Below, in pieces: positions 31,301 through 40,768 of a DNA stretch of 64,000 bases. A program made the translations under genes and the position numbers. The stretch is from Thiodiazotropha sp040506705 (GTDB taxonomy: Bacteria; Pseudomonadota; Gammaproteobacteria; Chromatiales; Chromatiaceae): assembly GCA_040506705.1 (NCBI GenBank), contig JBEVWG010000051.1:1-64000 (forward strand). Reading direction: 5' to 3'. Under the pieces are notes generated by a model. That model searched no databases. It was not told the DNA's origin and saw nothing but the letters and a program-made list of their open reading frames with translations. The number at the start of each line of letters is the position of its first letter. The stretch's first letter is position 1.

Positions 31301-31955
31301 GGTTGCACCTTCAAGATTTATACCGCTGGCAGAGGATACCGGATTGATCATACAGCTGGGTGAGCAAGTGATGCGTATCGCCTGTAAGCAGATGACTGAA
31401 TGGGAACGTGAGGGAATCCGTCCACATCGCCTGGCAGTCAATCTTTCGGTAAAACAGATCGGCAGTAGCGGTTTATTACCTTCTATTGCGACGATTTTGA
31501 GTGATACTGAATGTAATCCCGAATGGCTGGAGTTTGAAGTCACTGAAGGTTTCTTGATGAAAGACCCTGAGTTATCAGTATCAATACTGCAGAAGCTGAG
31601 AGATATTGGCGCTGAACTCGCAGTTGATGATTTTGGAACTGGTTACTCATCGTTGGCCTATCTAAAGCGGTTTCCTCTGACTCGTCTGAAGATTGACCGC
31701 TCATTCATTCATGATGTACCGGACGATCCCGATGACTCAGCCATTACCCGTGCAATTATCGCAATGGCAAAGAACCTGAACCTGAATGTATTGGCCGAGG
31801 GAGTTGAGAACAATGAACAGCGGTCATTTCTGGTAGATGAGGGGTGTGATGAGGTACAGGGTTTTCTCTTCGGACGGCCGCTGTCAGTCGTTGAGACAAC
31901 AAGATTATTGAAGGAGAGGCTGGCTCAAAGTAAAGATGCTGCAAAAAATGGATAA
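28317..31955 (+). CDS. NMT1-like binding domain fused to PAS-PAS-PAS-GGDEF-EAL
   Basis: A signal/anchor helix is followed by an NMT1/THI5-type substrate-binding domain (about residues 45-275; LQLKWKHQFQFAGYYAAREK, GTQDAALHAML, NAYETDQGY), a membrane helix near 345-367, three PAS domains, a GGDEF domain (GGDEF intact, with REED as I-site) and an EAL domain (VEALVRW, DDFGTGYSS, KIDRSF). So a pyrimidine- or taurine/nitrate-type periplasmic binding module is covalently joined to c-di-GMP synthesis and breakdown. Both catalytic halves look intact. Transcribed alone. The ligand is unknown. Confidence 0.93.
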   Translation: MRTLLRHLTPLGDLLITGLVLVLLVYCAPTLSSETRINSNLARETVVLQLKWKHQFQFAGYYAAREKGFYEEIGLDVEIREHQGRSPIKELLEGDAQYAVSGANALIHRAKGYPVVALAAIYQHSPYALLVRADSGIYKVADLAGRRVMLGSGTQDAALHAMLKRGGLTKEDYIRLPSSFDAASLITGETDAFNAYETDQGYLLNKAGVVPRYIKPKDYGIDFYGDVLITNEQQISENPRQVEEFRKATLKGWAYALTHRDEMVALIFEKYNSQGMTREHLIYEAEASKQLIQPLLVEIGYMNPQRWNHIHSIFIELGVLGPNSTIEGLIYSSTVSVPDWLSWSIKHYITMLIGCLVILGLLLLMVNIRLRRLVRRRAAELAEKERLYRTIFDAAPEGMWFIDHERKTVDVNTRLQNLLGYNKEEMLGKTPMDFVDNDNRQIFIDQIGKRKKAERRSYEIAVRHKDGHNIATHFSAVTLRHYDKSIVGSIAFVEDITERKHLEAELRTGEQNLRRLVNSQPACVSTIGADGNLLSINPKGLEMLQADSIDQLSGSLIYELIDEPYKKAFKQLNISVFSGQSSSLTFSLTALKGKQVWLETHAVPIMDADGRVIEHLGLTHDVTDRLNMEQQVYSEREFLQTVIDNISDSVMVIDTDFQIQLMNRSVKELLKGFAVEGEFPSYYFDLPYVSHPTTSDEIQECPVRKVLESGKPASAILTRPVSVENSRLVRVEVIASPLMNSDGTLRGVIEVARDITEHLELLDEVKQQKDDLQHIAHHDSLTNLPNRALFLMRLKQAISKAKRTDMQMAVLFVDLDRFKEINDSLGHAVGDMVLKEVAKRFKKSVREEDTLARLGGDEFTFISEGLKKPQNAASMAQKIIASLELPFETNNHQFFLTASIGISVYPQDGKSADTLLRNADAAMYKAKDEGKNTFQYYTADMTEQAFERIFLESSLRRALAEDQLVVFYQPQFNTASGRLIGVEALVRWVHPDMGMVAPSRFIPLAEDTGLIIQLGEQVMRIACKQMTEWEREGIRPHRLAVNLSVKQIGSSGLLPSIATILSDTECNPEWLEFEVTEGFLMKDPELSVSILQKLRDIGAELAVDDFGTGYSSLAYLKRFPLTRLKIDRSFIHDVPDDPDDSAITRAIIAMAKNLNLNVLAEGVENNEQRSFLVDEGCDEVQGFLFGRPLSVVETTRLLKERLAQSKDAAKNG

Positions 31956-32325
31956 TGTAGTCCCGGGACACAATAGTGTAGCTTGGGTTGAGTTTATAAA
32001 ACGAATTCACAAGGTTTTTGACTCTGCCGGTTTACCGGGAACTCTTACCCGAAAAGGGTATCTTACTTTCAATTAATCCCTGAGCAGGCCATGGTTCGGT
32101 ATCTTGTAGTAGAGCATCATGTAGCTTTATGAAACTAATCTGTTTGGTCAAGATTAATAATAATATTTGATATGCTCTAGTCATCCTTGCGGTACACTAC
32201 TCAAATTCATTTGATTTTTTTACTCAATAGAGAGCGACGCTGAGTAGGTTCCCAGGTGGGGCGTATTACTCTATTCACTCTTTCCACAGGTTTATCGTAG
32301 GGTTTTCCCAGTAAGTTCATTAGCG
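31956..32325. other. Intergenic stretch before tamA
   Basis: About 370 bases. TACCC-GAAAA-GGGTA near 32046-32060 forms a short hairpin followed by CTTACTTTC, a weak candidate terminator for the preceding gene. The promoter for tamA must lie here, but I see no clear consensus. No gene. Confidence 0.35.
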
Positions 32326-34056
32326 ATGTATATGCTGCGATCTATTCTTATACCGATGGTGCTATTGATCTCCTTTCCGGTATTTGGTTTGGAGGTGCAG
32401 GTCAATGTTAAGGGGCTGGCATCGGATCTTGAGGAAAACGTGCTGGTTTACCTCTCTGTGGAGCAGGAGAGGTCACGTAAGTCCCTGAATGAAGCCAGGC
32501 TCAGGTTGTTGCATAACAAAGCAGAAAATGAGATTCGTCAGGCGCTGCAGCCCTATGGTTATTTTCAACCGAGCATAAGCAGCAGTCTGACGAAGCAAGA
32601 TCATGGTTTTGTGGCAACCTATGAAGTCCAGCCCGGTGCCCCGATGAAAATAGTCGAAATCGATTTTCAGGTGTTTGGGGAAGGAAGTCAGGATCTCAAA
32701 ATAACTGAAGGGTTTCCACTTCAATCCGATATGGTTTTGAATCAAAGCGACTATGATGCGGCGAAACAGAACTTACTCTCTGAGACCATTCAACGTGGTT
32801 ACCTCGACGCTAAATATACTCATCACCAGATTCTGGTAGATCTGGAGAGTAATTCGGCTACGATTAAATTGCATCTGGATACCGGGGCGAAGTTGAGGTT
32901 TGGGGAGGTGCGATTCAATCAGAAAATCATGGATCCTGAATTCCTTGCCAGGTATGTTCCCTTCAATTCTGGAGATCCGTTCAGCCAGGATGCATTGCTG
33001 AATCTGCAAGGGCAATTGATCGATAGTGAGTATTTCAAGCGGGTCGAAGTGGTCAGTCGTCGGGATCAGATAAGCGGTGACAGAGTGCCGATCGATATCG
33101 ATCTGAAACCTAACAAACGTAACAGATACAGAATCGGTTTGGGTTACTCGACAGATACCGGGCCGAGGCTGAAGCTGGATTGGAAAAACCGGCGGGTTGG
33201 GCGCAATGGACATCGAATGCGCACAGAGTTTCTGATTTCAGAACCGATCGGTAGTCTGAGCAGTGAATATGTCATTCCTCTAGAACGGCCGACTGTGGAT
33301 TATATCCGCTTTGGCGCCTCCCTTGAGCACTCCAATTCAGATACCAACCAAGGGGATCGTGCACTACTCAATGCCACTCATTCAATAAGCCTTGATCGAG
33401 GCTGGCGGCGCAGTCTCGGTTTGGAATACTCCTATGAGGATTTTAAGATCGGTGAGCAGGAGGATACTGCACGATTGCTTGTACCCAGTATCGACTGGTT
33501 ACGTATTAAGCGGGACAGCAAAACCCGGATTCATCGTGGCAAACGTTTAAACTTCCGCATTGAAGGGGCTTCTGATGCGGTATTGTCGACTGCCAGTTAT
33601 TTTCAGCTCTATGCCAGCGGTAAGTTTATCGATGGATTTGGAAGTAAGGATTGGCGACTTTTGAGTCGGATTGAGCTGGGAGCAACCTGGACCGAAGATC
33701 TGACTGAGTTGCCACCGAGTAAACGGTTTTTTGCCGGTGGTGACAATACCGTGCGTGGCTTTGGTTATGAGGATCTTGGGCCTGAAAATGAGTCGGGAGA
33801 TGTGGTGGGTGGCCGCTATCTGGCGGTAGGCGGCATAGAGTTGGACCGGCGAATCAGTGATAGTTGGAGTGGTGCCCTATTTGTTGATTTTGGTAATGCC
33901 TATGATCCTGATTATGACTCTGAAACTGCGTACGGTGTAGGTTTCGGAATACGCTGGCATTCACCTGTCGGCCCGGTACGGTTTGATGTCGCCTCCGGTA
34001 GTGTTGGGGAAGAGCGTCAGTGGCGATTGCATGTCGTCGTGGGGCCAGAGTTATGA
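32326..34056 (+). CDS. tamA: Translocation and assembly module outer-membrane protein TamA
   Basis: A signal peptide (LIPMVLLISFPVFG) precedes three POTRA-like repeats (about residues 20-265) and a 16-stranded Omp85 barrel. The barrel contains the characteristic RFFAGGDNTVRGFGYEDLGP element and ends in an aromatic/hydrophobic strand (RLHVVVGPEL). Length 576 matches TamA. It works with inner-membrane TamB in envelope assembly and in lipid movement between membranes. Its stop overlaps the tamB ATG (ATGA), a standard coupled arrangement. A second ATG two codons in is an alternative start. Confidence 0.95.
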   Translation: MYMLRSILIPMVLLISFPVFGLEVQVNVKGLASDLEENVLVYLSVEQERSRKSLNEARLRLLHNKAENEIRQALQPYGYFQPSISSSLTKQDHGFVATYEVQPGAPMKIVEIDFQVFGEGSQDLKITEGFPLQSDMVLNQSDYDAAKQNLLSETIQRGYLDAKYTHHQILVDLESNSATIKLHLDTGAKLRFGEVRFNQKIMDPEFLARYVPFNSGDPFSQDALLNLQGQLIDSEYFKRVEVVSRRDQISGDRVPIDIDLKPNKRNRYRIGLGYSTDTGPRLKLDWKNRRVGRNGHRMRTEFLISEPIGSLSSEYVIPLERPTVDYIRFGASLEHSNSDTNQGDRALLNATHSISLDRGWRRSLGLEYSYEDFKIGEQEDTARLLVPSIDWLRIKRDSKTRIHRGKRLNFRIEGASDAVLSTASYFQLYASGKFIDGFGSKDWRLLSRIELGATWTEDLTELPPSKRFFAGGDNTVRGFGYEDLGPENESGDVVGGRYLAVGGIELDRRISDSWSGALFVDFGNAYDPDYDSETAYGVGFGIRWHSPVGPVRFDVASGSVGEERQWRLHVVVGPEL

Positions 34057-37000
34057 TTGTTATAAAGCGCATAGCGCTTGCTCTGGGTGGCTTACTGGGT
34101 CTGCTCCTTCTCTTAACACTCTCTCTTCTGATCTATATTGGCTCCAGTCAGGAGGGTACGCACCGTGTTTTTGATCTGCTTCAAAAAGTAGTACCAGGTG
34201 AGTTGAGTGTAACCAAACTGGAAGGACGCCTGGCAGGGCCGCTAATGATTAAAGGTCTGGCCTATCGTCAAAATGATGGATTGGTTATAACAAATGATCG
34301 ATTGAGCTTTGATTGGCGTCCCTCTGCTCTATTTAAAGGGCGACTTGAGATCATTGAGTTGGGGTTGAGTGATACGACGTTAACCCTTCCCGAATCTCAA
34401 TCCGAGACAGCAGCAACCTCAGAGCCCTATGAGGGTGTGAGCTTGCCGCTGGGAATTACAATTGAGCAGTTTGTCAGCGATAGTTTCCAGGTTTTATCAG
34501 CAGATAGTGCTGAACCGATTGTCATCGACCATCTCGATTTCAAGGCGGCCATCGAAGGTGATCGTCTGCATGTTGATGAGCTTAGCTTTGATGGATTATC
34601 TGCCCAGCTGAGTCTGGACGGATCTCTTGGGTTGGATGAATCCTTACCTCTGTCATTGAATCTGGACTGGCGCTACCGTCTCCCCGATGGCCCGGTAGTG
34701 AGTGGTGAGGGTGAGATTCAGGGGGATGCACAAAAGCTGCAACTGCATCAGCAATTGGCAGCGCCGCTTACAAGTGTCGTCGATATCGATCTGCGCGACC
34801 TTTTAGGGGTGCTGTCATGGCAGGCCAACTGGAAACTGGAAGAGATCAGGTTGGTAGAATTTATACAAGGGTTTCCGGCTGTAGTGAAGGGGAGTCTCTC
34901 AGCTCAAGGTGATCTTGAGCAGGCTGATCTGGATAGTAGCATTCAATTGAATGAACCCACTTTAGGCGCGCTGAGCAGTGAAGTGGCCGCACGCTATAGT
35001 GATGGTCAGGTCAATATATCTTCGCTGAAGTTAACCAATCCTCAGGCACTGTTGATTGAGGCTCAGGGTCTCTATCGTCTGCAGGATAAGGGTCTCTCCG
35101 CGCAGATGAAGTGGCAACAATTAAGTTGGCCACTGAATGGAGAGCGAGCGGAGGTTCGTAGTAAGCAGGGTAGTCTCAACCTGCTGGGGAGACTCGACAA
35201 CTATGACTATCAGCTTGCTATGGATATTGCAGGCGAAGGGTTGCCGGTGATCGATGTTAATGCTCAGGGCAATGGTGATCTGACAGCACTTGCTCTGGAG
35301 CAGCTGGCCCTGATTCATGAAGAGAGTCGGATTGAAGGTCGGGGACGGGTAGGTTGGTCACCAGATGTGACTTGGCAGATGACCTTGAATGGAGAGAGAT
35401 TCAATCCTGGGTTGGTGCATCAGGCTTTTCCCGGACAACTGGCATTCGAATTGTCGAGTGAAGGATCGCTAGTCGATGAACAGCCTCAAGCTGTGTTGTT
35501 GATAAAAGAGATGAGTGGCATCTTGCGAGACTATCCTGTTGAGGCGAAGGGAGAGATTCGATATCAACAAGGGGTTGCAGATGTCGAGACCTTATCCTTC
35601 AGTTCTGGTCCCAATCAGATTGATGCAACAGGAGAGGTAGGGGATAAGTTGGCATTGGACTGGTCGATTACGGCCCCCGACCTGGCCGGTTTCTGGCCTG
35701 GGCTGTCTGGTGAACTGAATGCTGAAGGTAAGTTAAGTGGAGAGAGTGAAACCCCTGCATTAGCACTAAACCTTAAGGCCAGGGAGATAGCCTTTCAGAC
35801 CTTTGGTATAGAAAAAATTGACGCTGTGATCGATTTGAACTTGGCAGGTAAGCAGCCGGTTAATATTTTATTGGATGGGGCTGGATTAGTTGCTGAAGGG
35901 AAGCAATGGGATAGTTTGAAGCTTGAAGTAGATGGCACCTTACCTGAGCATAAACTGAATCTGGCAATCAAGGGAGATCGGGTGCCACAAATTGAACTGG
36001 CCACCACTGCTGGATTGGACGGCGAGGGACGCTGGCAAGGGTTGGTGCAACAACTCATAGCTGACTCTCCAGAGCTGGGAGCGTGGCAGCTTAGAGAGCC
36101 GGCAGAATATCTACTCGGCAGTGCCAGACAATATTTGAAACCTATCTGCCTGGTTTCGGGTGAGGGCGGGCTTTGCACAAGTTTTGTGAATCAAAGTGGT
36201 AAGGATTGGAAGGCAGAAATAGAGCTTACTGAGTTTGATCTTAAAAGCCTGCAGAGTTGGTTGCCCGATGAAACTGCACTACAGGGAAATATGGGGTTGG
36301 AGGCTGGTCTTAGCGGTTCTGAGAATGGTGAGATCCAGGGTTTGGTTAATATGACTATTCCTACAGCAGGGTTGAAGTTCATCTATGGCGAACAGAACCA
36401 TATTGTCGACTTTTCAGGCAGTAAACTGACTGCCAATCTGGATCAAACCGGTGCAAATGCTGTTATAGAAATGCCTCTGCAGGATCTGGGCGGAATTAAC
36501 GGGCGGCTTTTACTGCCGGGTTTGACACTACCAGAGTTTGATCTGAAGACTCAGCCTGTGGAAGGTAAAATCACTGGCGCTATCGAAAATCTTACGATGG
36601 TTTCGAGTCTGCTACCCAAGCTACAAAACAGCAGCGGAAATCTGGCCATCGATTTTGATTTGGCTGGCATGCTTGCCGAGCCTCGGTTAAAGGGGCAGGC
36701 TAAGCTCGCAGGGGGCGCCAGTGATATACCTGAGTTGGGTATCGAGCTACGGGATATTAACTTGCTGATAGAAGCTGTGGAGCTGGACAAGTTGAAGGTG
36801 ACAGGTGAGGTGAGCTCTGGAAAAGGGCGTTTATCACTGCAAGGAACTACCCTTCTCAATGCAGCTCAAGGCTTTCCTTCTGAATACAAAATTTCTGGCA
36901 AGGATTGGCTGGCGGTGGATATCCCTGAAGCTGAAGTTCAGCTGTCACCGAATATCGTCTTCACTCATCAGCAAAAAGGTGATGAATTGAAGGGACAGAT

Positions 37001-37808
37001 CAAAGTGCCCTATGCACGCCTGCGCCCAAGGGAATTACCGCAGACTGCAGTCTCTGTCAGTTCTGACATGGTTGTAAAACAGGTTGAACAAAAACATCAG
37101 TCAAAAAATGACGCGCCATTCAATGCTGAGATTCGACTCTCACTGGGTAAGCGAGTGAGTTTCGATGGCTTCGGACTAAGGGGTAACTTTACAGGAAATC
37201 TACTGATCATTGATGAGCCTGGTCGTCCAGTGTTAGGGCGTGGCCGTCTGGGTGTTGTTGATGGTGTCTATCAGGCCTATGGGCAGGATCTTAAAATAGA
37301 ACGGGGCTATGCGCTGTTTGCCGACAGCCCAGTTGATAATCCTGGTATCAATGTTCGAGCAGTGCGTGAAGTCGACGATGTGACAGCCGGATTGCGGGTC
37401 AGTGGAACGCTGAAGAAGCCAAATTTGGATCTTTTCTCTACACCCGCAATGTCTGAAAGTGATGTCTTGACCTACATATTGACTGGCCGGCCCCCAGGGG
37501 AGTCATCGGGTCAAACTGTAGGGCTTGCTGCAGCGTTGAAAGCCAGTGGCGCCAGCAATCTTGCCTCGGAGCTGGGGCGGCGCTTTGGTCTGGAAGAGTT
37601 CAGGCTTGATACTGGGAGTACCCTTGAAGAGGCGGCATTTGTAGCAGGTACCTATCTTTCACCAAAGCTCTATGTGCAATACATCAACGAACTCTCAAGT
37701 TCTGAAAGTAAAATGCGTTTGCGTTATGACTTGACTGATCGCTGGCAGCTGGAGGCAGAGACAGGTAAGACCCAGGCTGGTGACTTTTTCTATACCTTTG
37801 AGCGCTAA
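34053..37808 (+). CDS. tamB: Translocation and assembly module protein TamB
   Basis: One N-terminal membrane anchor (IALALGGLLGLLLLLTLSLLIYI) is followed by about 1000 residues of repeated beta-strand segments typical of AsmA/TamB bridge proteins, and the C-terminal TamB domain with ESDVLTYILTGRPPGES, LGRRFGLEEF and LSPKLYVQYI. TamB forms a groove across the periplasm linked to TamA. The ATG at 34053 overlaps the tamA stop; the frame opens earlier but that would add a stretch already coding tamA. Length 1251 is usual. Confidence 0.95.
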   Translation: MIVIKRIALALGGLLGLLLLLTLSLLIYIGSSQEGTHRVFDLLQKVVPGELSVTKLEGRLAGPLMIKGLAYRQNDGLVITNDRLSFDWRPSALFKGRLEIIELGLSDTTLTLPESQSETAATSEPYEGVSLPLGITIEQFVSDSFQVLSADSAEPIVIDHLDFKAAIEGDRLHVDELSFDGLSAQLSLDGSLGLDESLPLSLNLDWRYRLPDGPVVSGEGEIQGDAQKLQLHQQLAAPLTSVVDIDLRDLLGVLSWQANWKLEEIRLVEFIQGFPAVVKGSLSAQGDLEQADLDSSIQLNEPTLGALSSEVAARYSDGQVNISSLKLTNPQALLIEAQGLYRLQDKGLSAQMKWQQLSWPLNGERAEVRSKQGSLNLLGRLDNYDYQLAMDIAGEGLPVIDVNAQGNGDLTALALEQLALIHEESRIEGRGRVGWSPDVTWQMTLNGERFNPGLVHQAFPGQLAFELSSEGSLVDEQPQAVLLIKEMSGILRDYPVEAKGEIRYQQGVADVETLSFSSGPNQIDATGEVGDKLALDWSITAPDLAGFWPGLSGELNAEGKLSGESETPALALNLKAREIAFQTFGIEKIDAVIDLNLAGKQPVNILLDGAGLVAEGKQWDSLKLEVDGTLPEHKLNLAIKGDRVPQIELATTAGLDGEGRWQGLVQQLIADSPELGAWQLREPAEYLLGSARQYLKPICLVSGEGGLCTSFVNQSGKDWKAEIELTEFDLKSLQSWLPDETALQGNMGLEAGLSGSENGEIQGLVNMTIPTAGLKFIYGEQNHIVDFSGSKLTANLDQTGANAVIEMPLQDLGGINGRLLLPGLTLPEFDLKTQPVEGKITGAIENLTMVSSLLPKLQNSSGNLAIDFDLAGMLAEPRLKGQAKLAGGASDIPELGIELRDINLLIEAVELDKLKVTGEVSSGKGRLSLQGTTLLNAAQGFPSEYKISGKDWLAVDIPEAEVQLSPNIVFTHQQKGDELKGQIKVPYARLRPRELPQTAVSVSSDMVVKQVEQKHQSKNDAPFNAEIRLSLGKRVSFDGFGLRGNFTGNLLIIDEPGRPVLGRGRLGVVDGVYQAYGQDLKIERGYALFADSPVDNPGINVRAVREVDDVTAGLRVSGTLKKPNLDLFSTPAMSESDVLTYILTGRPPGESSGQTVGLAAALKASGASNLASELGRRFGLEEFRLDTGSTLEEAAFVAGTYLSPKLYVQYINELSSSESKMRLRYDLTDRWQLEAETGKTQAGDFFYTFER

Positions 37809-38142
37809 CTCTTTTGAAGTGCCAGAAAGAGCATAGTGACTCTATACGTATGGAGCAGTTTGATGGTGGTAGATACTCAAGGTTGGCAGCATCATATACC
37901 TGAAGATTCCTGTCGTCTGTTCAGGTGGTGAGGATGTGTTGTGGGATTTGCGCAACTTGAGGCGCTGAATTCGGGGCAGGTGAGGTTGTCTGCTACTCTT
38001 ATGAGGGCGCGCAGAAGACCGCTAAATCAACAACTGAAGCGTAGTGGCAGGCTCTGCTGAGAACTCGACCGGATGACAAGGTTTCAAATTCCAGTCATCC
38101 AGGGCCTGTTAACAGGCCCTGGTGAACTGTCAGTAATCTGAT
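37809..38142. other. Intergenic stretch after tamB
   Basis: About 330 bases between convergent genes. Contains a strong palindrome at 38099-38122. Apart from that I see short, incoherent frames only. Confidence 0.4.
38099..38122. repeat. Perfect 10-bp-stem palindrome, REP-like
   Basis: CCAGGGCCTG and CAGGCCCTGG flank TTAA. It lies between the 3' ends of tamB and the minus-strand small gene and has no T-run on either side. Its core GTTAACAGGCCCT recurs at 43720-43732 and 55320-55332, so it belongs to a short dispersed family. Confidence 0.65.
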
Positions 38143-38343
38143 TCAATTACTGCTGCGAACAGCGTCAAAATCGTCAGCAATCAGAAGATTAGTCAGGAAA
38201 AAGGCCTTTGCCTTGGTCTTTTTCTGGCGCTGCATCTTCTCTTTCTGGATGGGACATTCATGGGGTTGCCAATCACATGCGGTTCCGCTGATAACCAGGT
38301 GGGGGCACTCCTGGCAGATCTTTGATTTGTAGAGTCCGGTCAT
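38143..38343 (-). CDS. Small Cys-rich protein, possible zinc-binding
   Basis: A protein of 66 residues with CQECPHL, then ACDWQPHECP: four cysteines plus two histidines in the first half, a plausible zinc site. A basic helix (KEKMQRQKKTKAKA) and a hydrophobic/acidic tail follow. No family recognised and the binding site upstream of the ATG is poor, so the gene is moderately supported. It ends next to the palindrome. Confidence 0.5.
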   Translation of the reverse strand: MTGLYKSKICQECPHLVISGTACDWQPHECPIQKEKMQRQKKTKAKAFFLTNLLIADDFDAVRSSN

Positions 38344-38952
38344 ATCGGTGATCTCAGTATGTTGCGTGTTTACAACTAAAAAATTAGCACAATAACAGTA
38401 GATTACAACTACAATTTCGGGCTATTTGACTAAAATGCGACACTAGTTAACAAATTTGGCCAAAAACAACATGTCATCGCATTAGTAAAACTTATAAGTA
38501 CTTGAGTTTCAGGTGGTTACTCCGAGATGGGTAGCGGCCTTGGTGACTCAATATATAGATCGGCAATTTCCGACCAATGTTTACTTTTGTGACAACCAAA
38601 ATTAGGATTTTTTTGATTTTCAATAGAAGAAAATGAAGGTTTTCGATGGAAATTGGTCAGAAATGTGTAAAGCTTCACACTTTTGGGTCGCCTAGGGGTT
38701 GAGTGGAAGTTAGTTATAGGGTCTTACAAAGTGCAATGTAGCGGTGAGCAGACACTGTAGCATTTTCTTTTTACCCAACCTCTCTGACTTGAAAGAGGAT
38801 AATCTGTTATGCAGCGGGTATTTCTAAGATGCTGTTGTGATAATGGGTCTGTAGTAAGGTGTGTCTGTATCATCCTATGTGGAACACCATATTAGGATTC
38901 AGGTTGTTGTTTCTCTGTTCCATTGAGCCATCAAGAGTAATAAGCTGCTGTT
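38344..38952. other. Long upstream region of exeA
   Basis: About 600 AT-rich bases with no gene. The inverted ACTTATAAGT near 38489 and several T-tracts are visible. The length suggests a complex promoter for exeA-gspB or an unrecognised small RNA; I could not identify a riboswitch or sigma-54 element. Confidence 0.35.
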
Positions 38953-40767
38953 ATGTTCCAGGATTATTTTGGAATCGCCGAAGATCCGTTCTCAATAACA
39001 CCGGATCCTAAATACCTCTTTCTGAGTGAGCGCCATCGAAATGGCTTCGCCCATCTGCTCTATGGTGTGACCCAGGGTGGGGGATTTGTCCAGTTGACCG
39101 GTGAAGTGGGTACAGGGAAGACGCTACTGTGCCGTAAGTTGCTGGCCCAGTTGCCCCGCGCGGTGGATGTGGCATTTGTTTTCAACCCTCGGCTGAGCCC
39201 TTTGGAGCTGGTTGCGACGATCTGCGATGAGCTCAAAGTGCTCTATCCCCTCGGTTGCAGTAGTATCAAAGAGATTGTCGATTTTTTAAATGCTTATCTG
39301 CTGGAGTCCCATGCCCAGGGCCGGCGTACTGTGGTCATTATCGATGAGGCGCAGAACCTCAGCTTTGAATCTCTTGAACAGATTCGCTTGTTGACCAATC
39401 TGGAGACTGCCTCAGAAAAGTTGTTGCAGATCATACTGGTCGGACAGCCGGAGTTACGAGCGCTTTTAAAGCGACCAGAGCTCAGGCAATTGGCGCAGCG
39501 GATCACTGCCAGATACCACCTGACCCCTCTGTCTCGCGCTGAAACCCGAGCCTACATATTGCATCGTTTAAAGGTAGCAGGGATAGAGAGGCCTCTGTTT
39601 ACTAATGCTGCGATTCGTCGTGTTTTTAAGCTCAGTGGTGGTGTTCCCAGATTGATAAATATCCTTTGCAGTCGGGGGATGTTGGCTGCCTTCGGAAAGC
39701 GTAAAGGTCAGGTGACCCGGAGCATGTTGTCTCAGGTGGCAAGTGAGCTGCGAGGCGAAGAGAGTGGGGTTGGTCATCTAAAATCCTGGGGATGGTTATT
39801 GGCGGGAGTGAGTGCAACTTTGTTTATTCTTGCGCTGCTACCGACCATCAATCTATATCATCTGTTTGCAAATCCCAGTCAGGAAGCTGACCTGGTTACC
39901 CAGTCAAAACCTGAAGTGAGTGAGGTGCAGGCTGTATCGATACAATCCACCTTGCAAACAGGCCTGGATAGTCAGGCGAGTTCAGTGGCTGATGATGTGA
40001 GTCTCTCTAAAAAGTCAGAGAATCATTCTGCAGAGCCTGTTGGTTTGAATAGAGTTCCAGATGTTACAAAATTGGATGGTGGAGTAGATCAGCGGCGATC
40101 CAATCTACAGGATTCAATTCCAGAGTCTCAGACTAAGCAATCAACCACACAGGGCCTGGCTGGTTTGTTGGGCAATGAGAATAGTGCTTTCGCGACACTC
40201 TTCAGTTATTGGCAAGTGGCCTATCCTGTGGGGGGTAAGAATAGAACCTCCTGTGATAAGGCTGAGGAAGTTGGACTGAGTTGCCTCTTTGGTCGGGGCT
40301 CTTGGAAAACTCTCGAATACTATAATCGACCGGCCATATTGGAACTGCTGATGCAGGGTGGGCAACGCTACCATGTTGTGGTGACCGGTTTGAGTGGTCA
40401 GTCGGTAATGGTTGATTTAAGTGGCAGGCGCTTCTCTTTCACATACCAGGAGATCGAACGGTTATGGACAGGAGGTTATATTATTCTGTGGCGTCCGCCA
40501 GAGTTGGCAACTGAGCGATTACAGATGGGCGATACCGGCAGCGATGTAGGCTGGTTGATATCCATGCTGGATCGGGTTGAGGGTGTTAGCAGCGACTATG
40601 ATCCGACCAGAGCAGTTTTTGATCAGCCCTTACATCAACGGGTGGTGCGTTTTCAGCGTGATCACGAATTGTTGGCTGATGGTATTGTTGGCAAGCAGAC
40701 CTTAATACAGCTCAACAGTGCGGTCGCTGATCTTACAATGCCAAAATTACTTAAGGCTGGCGGTTAA
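38953..40767 (+). CDS. exeA: ExeA/GspA-like ATPase with peptidoglycan-binding domain
   Basis: Residues 1-270 are an AAA ATPase: MFQDYFGIAEDPFSITPDP opening, Walker A GEVGTGKT (about 51-58) and Walker B VVIIDEAQNLS (about 124-134). A membrane helix lies near 277-297. The periplasmic part has a degenerate C39-like segment (SCDKAEEVGLSCLF, then YYNRPAILEL) and a C-terminal peptidoglycan-binding domain (MGDTGSDVGWL ... RFQRDHELLADGIVGKQTL). With ExeB/GspB it helps install the type II secretin through the wall. The gspB-like gene starts one base after its stop. Confidence 0.93.
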   Translation: MFQDYFGIAEDPFSITPDPKYLFLSERHRNGFAHLLYGVTQGGGFVQLTGEVGTGKTLLCRKLLAQLPRAVDVAFVFNPRLSPLELVATICDELKVLYPLGCSSIKEIVDFLNAYLLESHAQGRRTVVIIDEAQNLSFESLEQIRLLTNLETASEKLLQIILVGQPELRALLKRPELRQLAQRITARYHLTPLSRAETRAYILHRLKVAGIERPLFTNAAIRRVFKLSGGVPRLINILCSRGMLAAFGKRKGQVTRSMLSQVASELRGEESGVGHLKSWGWLLAGVSATLFILALLPTINLYHLFANPSQEADLVTQSKPEVSEVQAVSIQSTLQTGLDSQASSVADDVSLSKKSENHSAEPVGLNRVPDVTKLDGGVDQRRSNLQDSIPESQTKQSTTQGLAGLLGNENSAFATLFSYWQVAYPVGGKNRTSCDKAEEVGLSCLFGRGSWKTLEYYNRPAILELLMQGGQRYHVVVTGLSGQSVMVDLSGRRFSFTYQEIERLWTGGYIILWRPPELATERLQMGDTGSDVGWLISMLDRVEGVSSDYDPTRAVFDQPLHQRVVRFQRDHELLADGIVGKQTLIQLNSAVADLTMPKLLKAGG

Positions 40768-40768
40768 G

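Noticed and set aside
38344..38952. Possible c-di-GMP riboswitch in the long leader of exeA, given many c-di-GMP genes
   Set aside because: I could not find the conserved GEMM core or its flanking helices; GGTAGCGG-like similarity near 38530 is too short.
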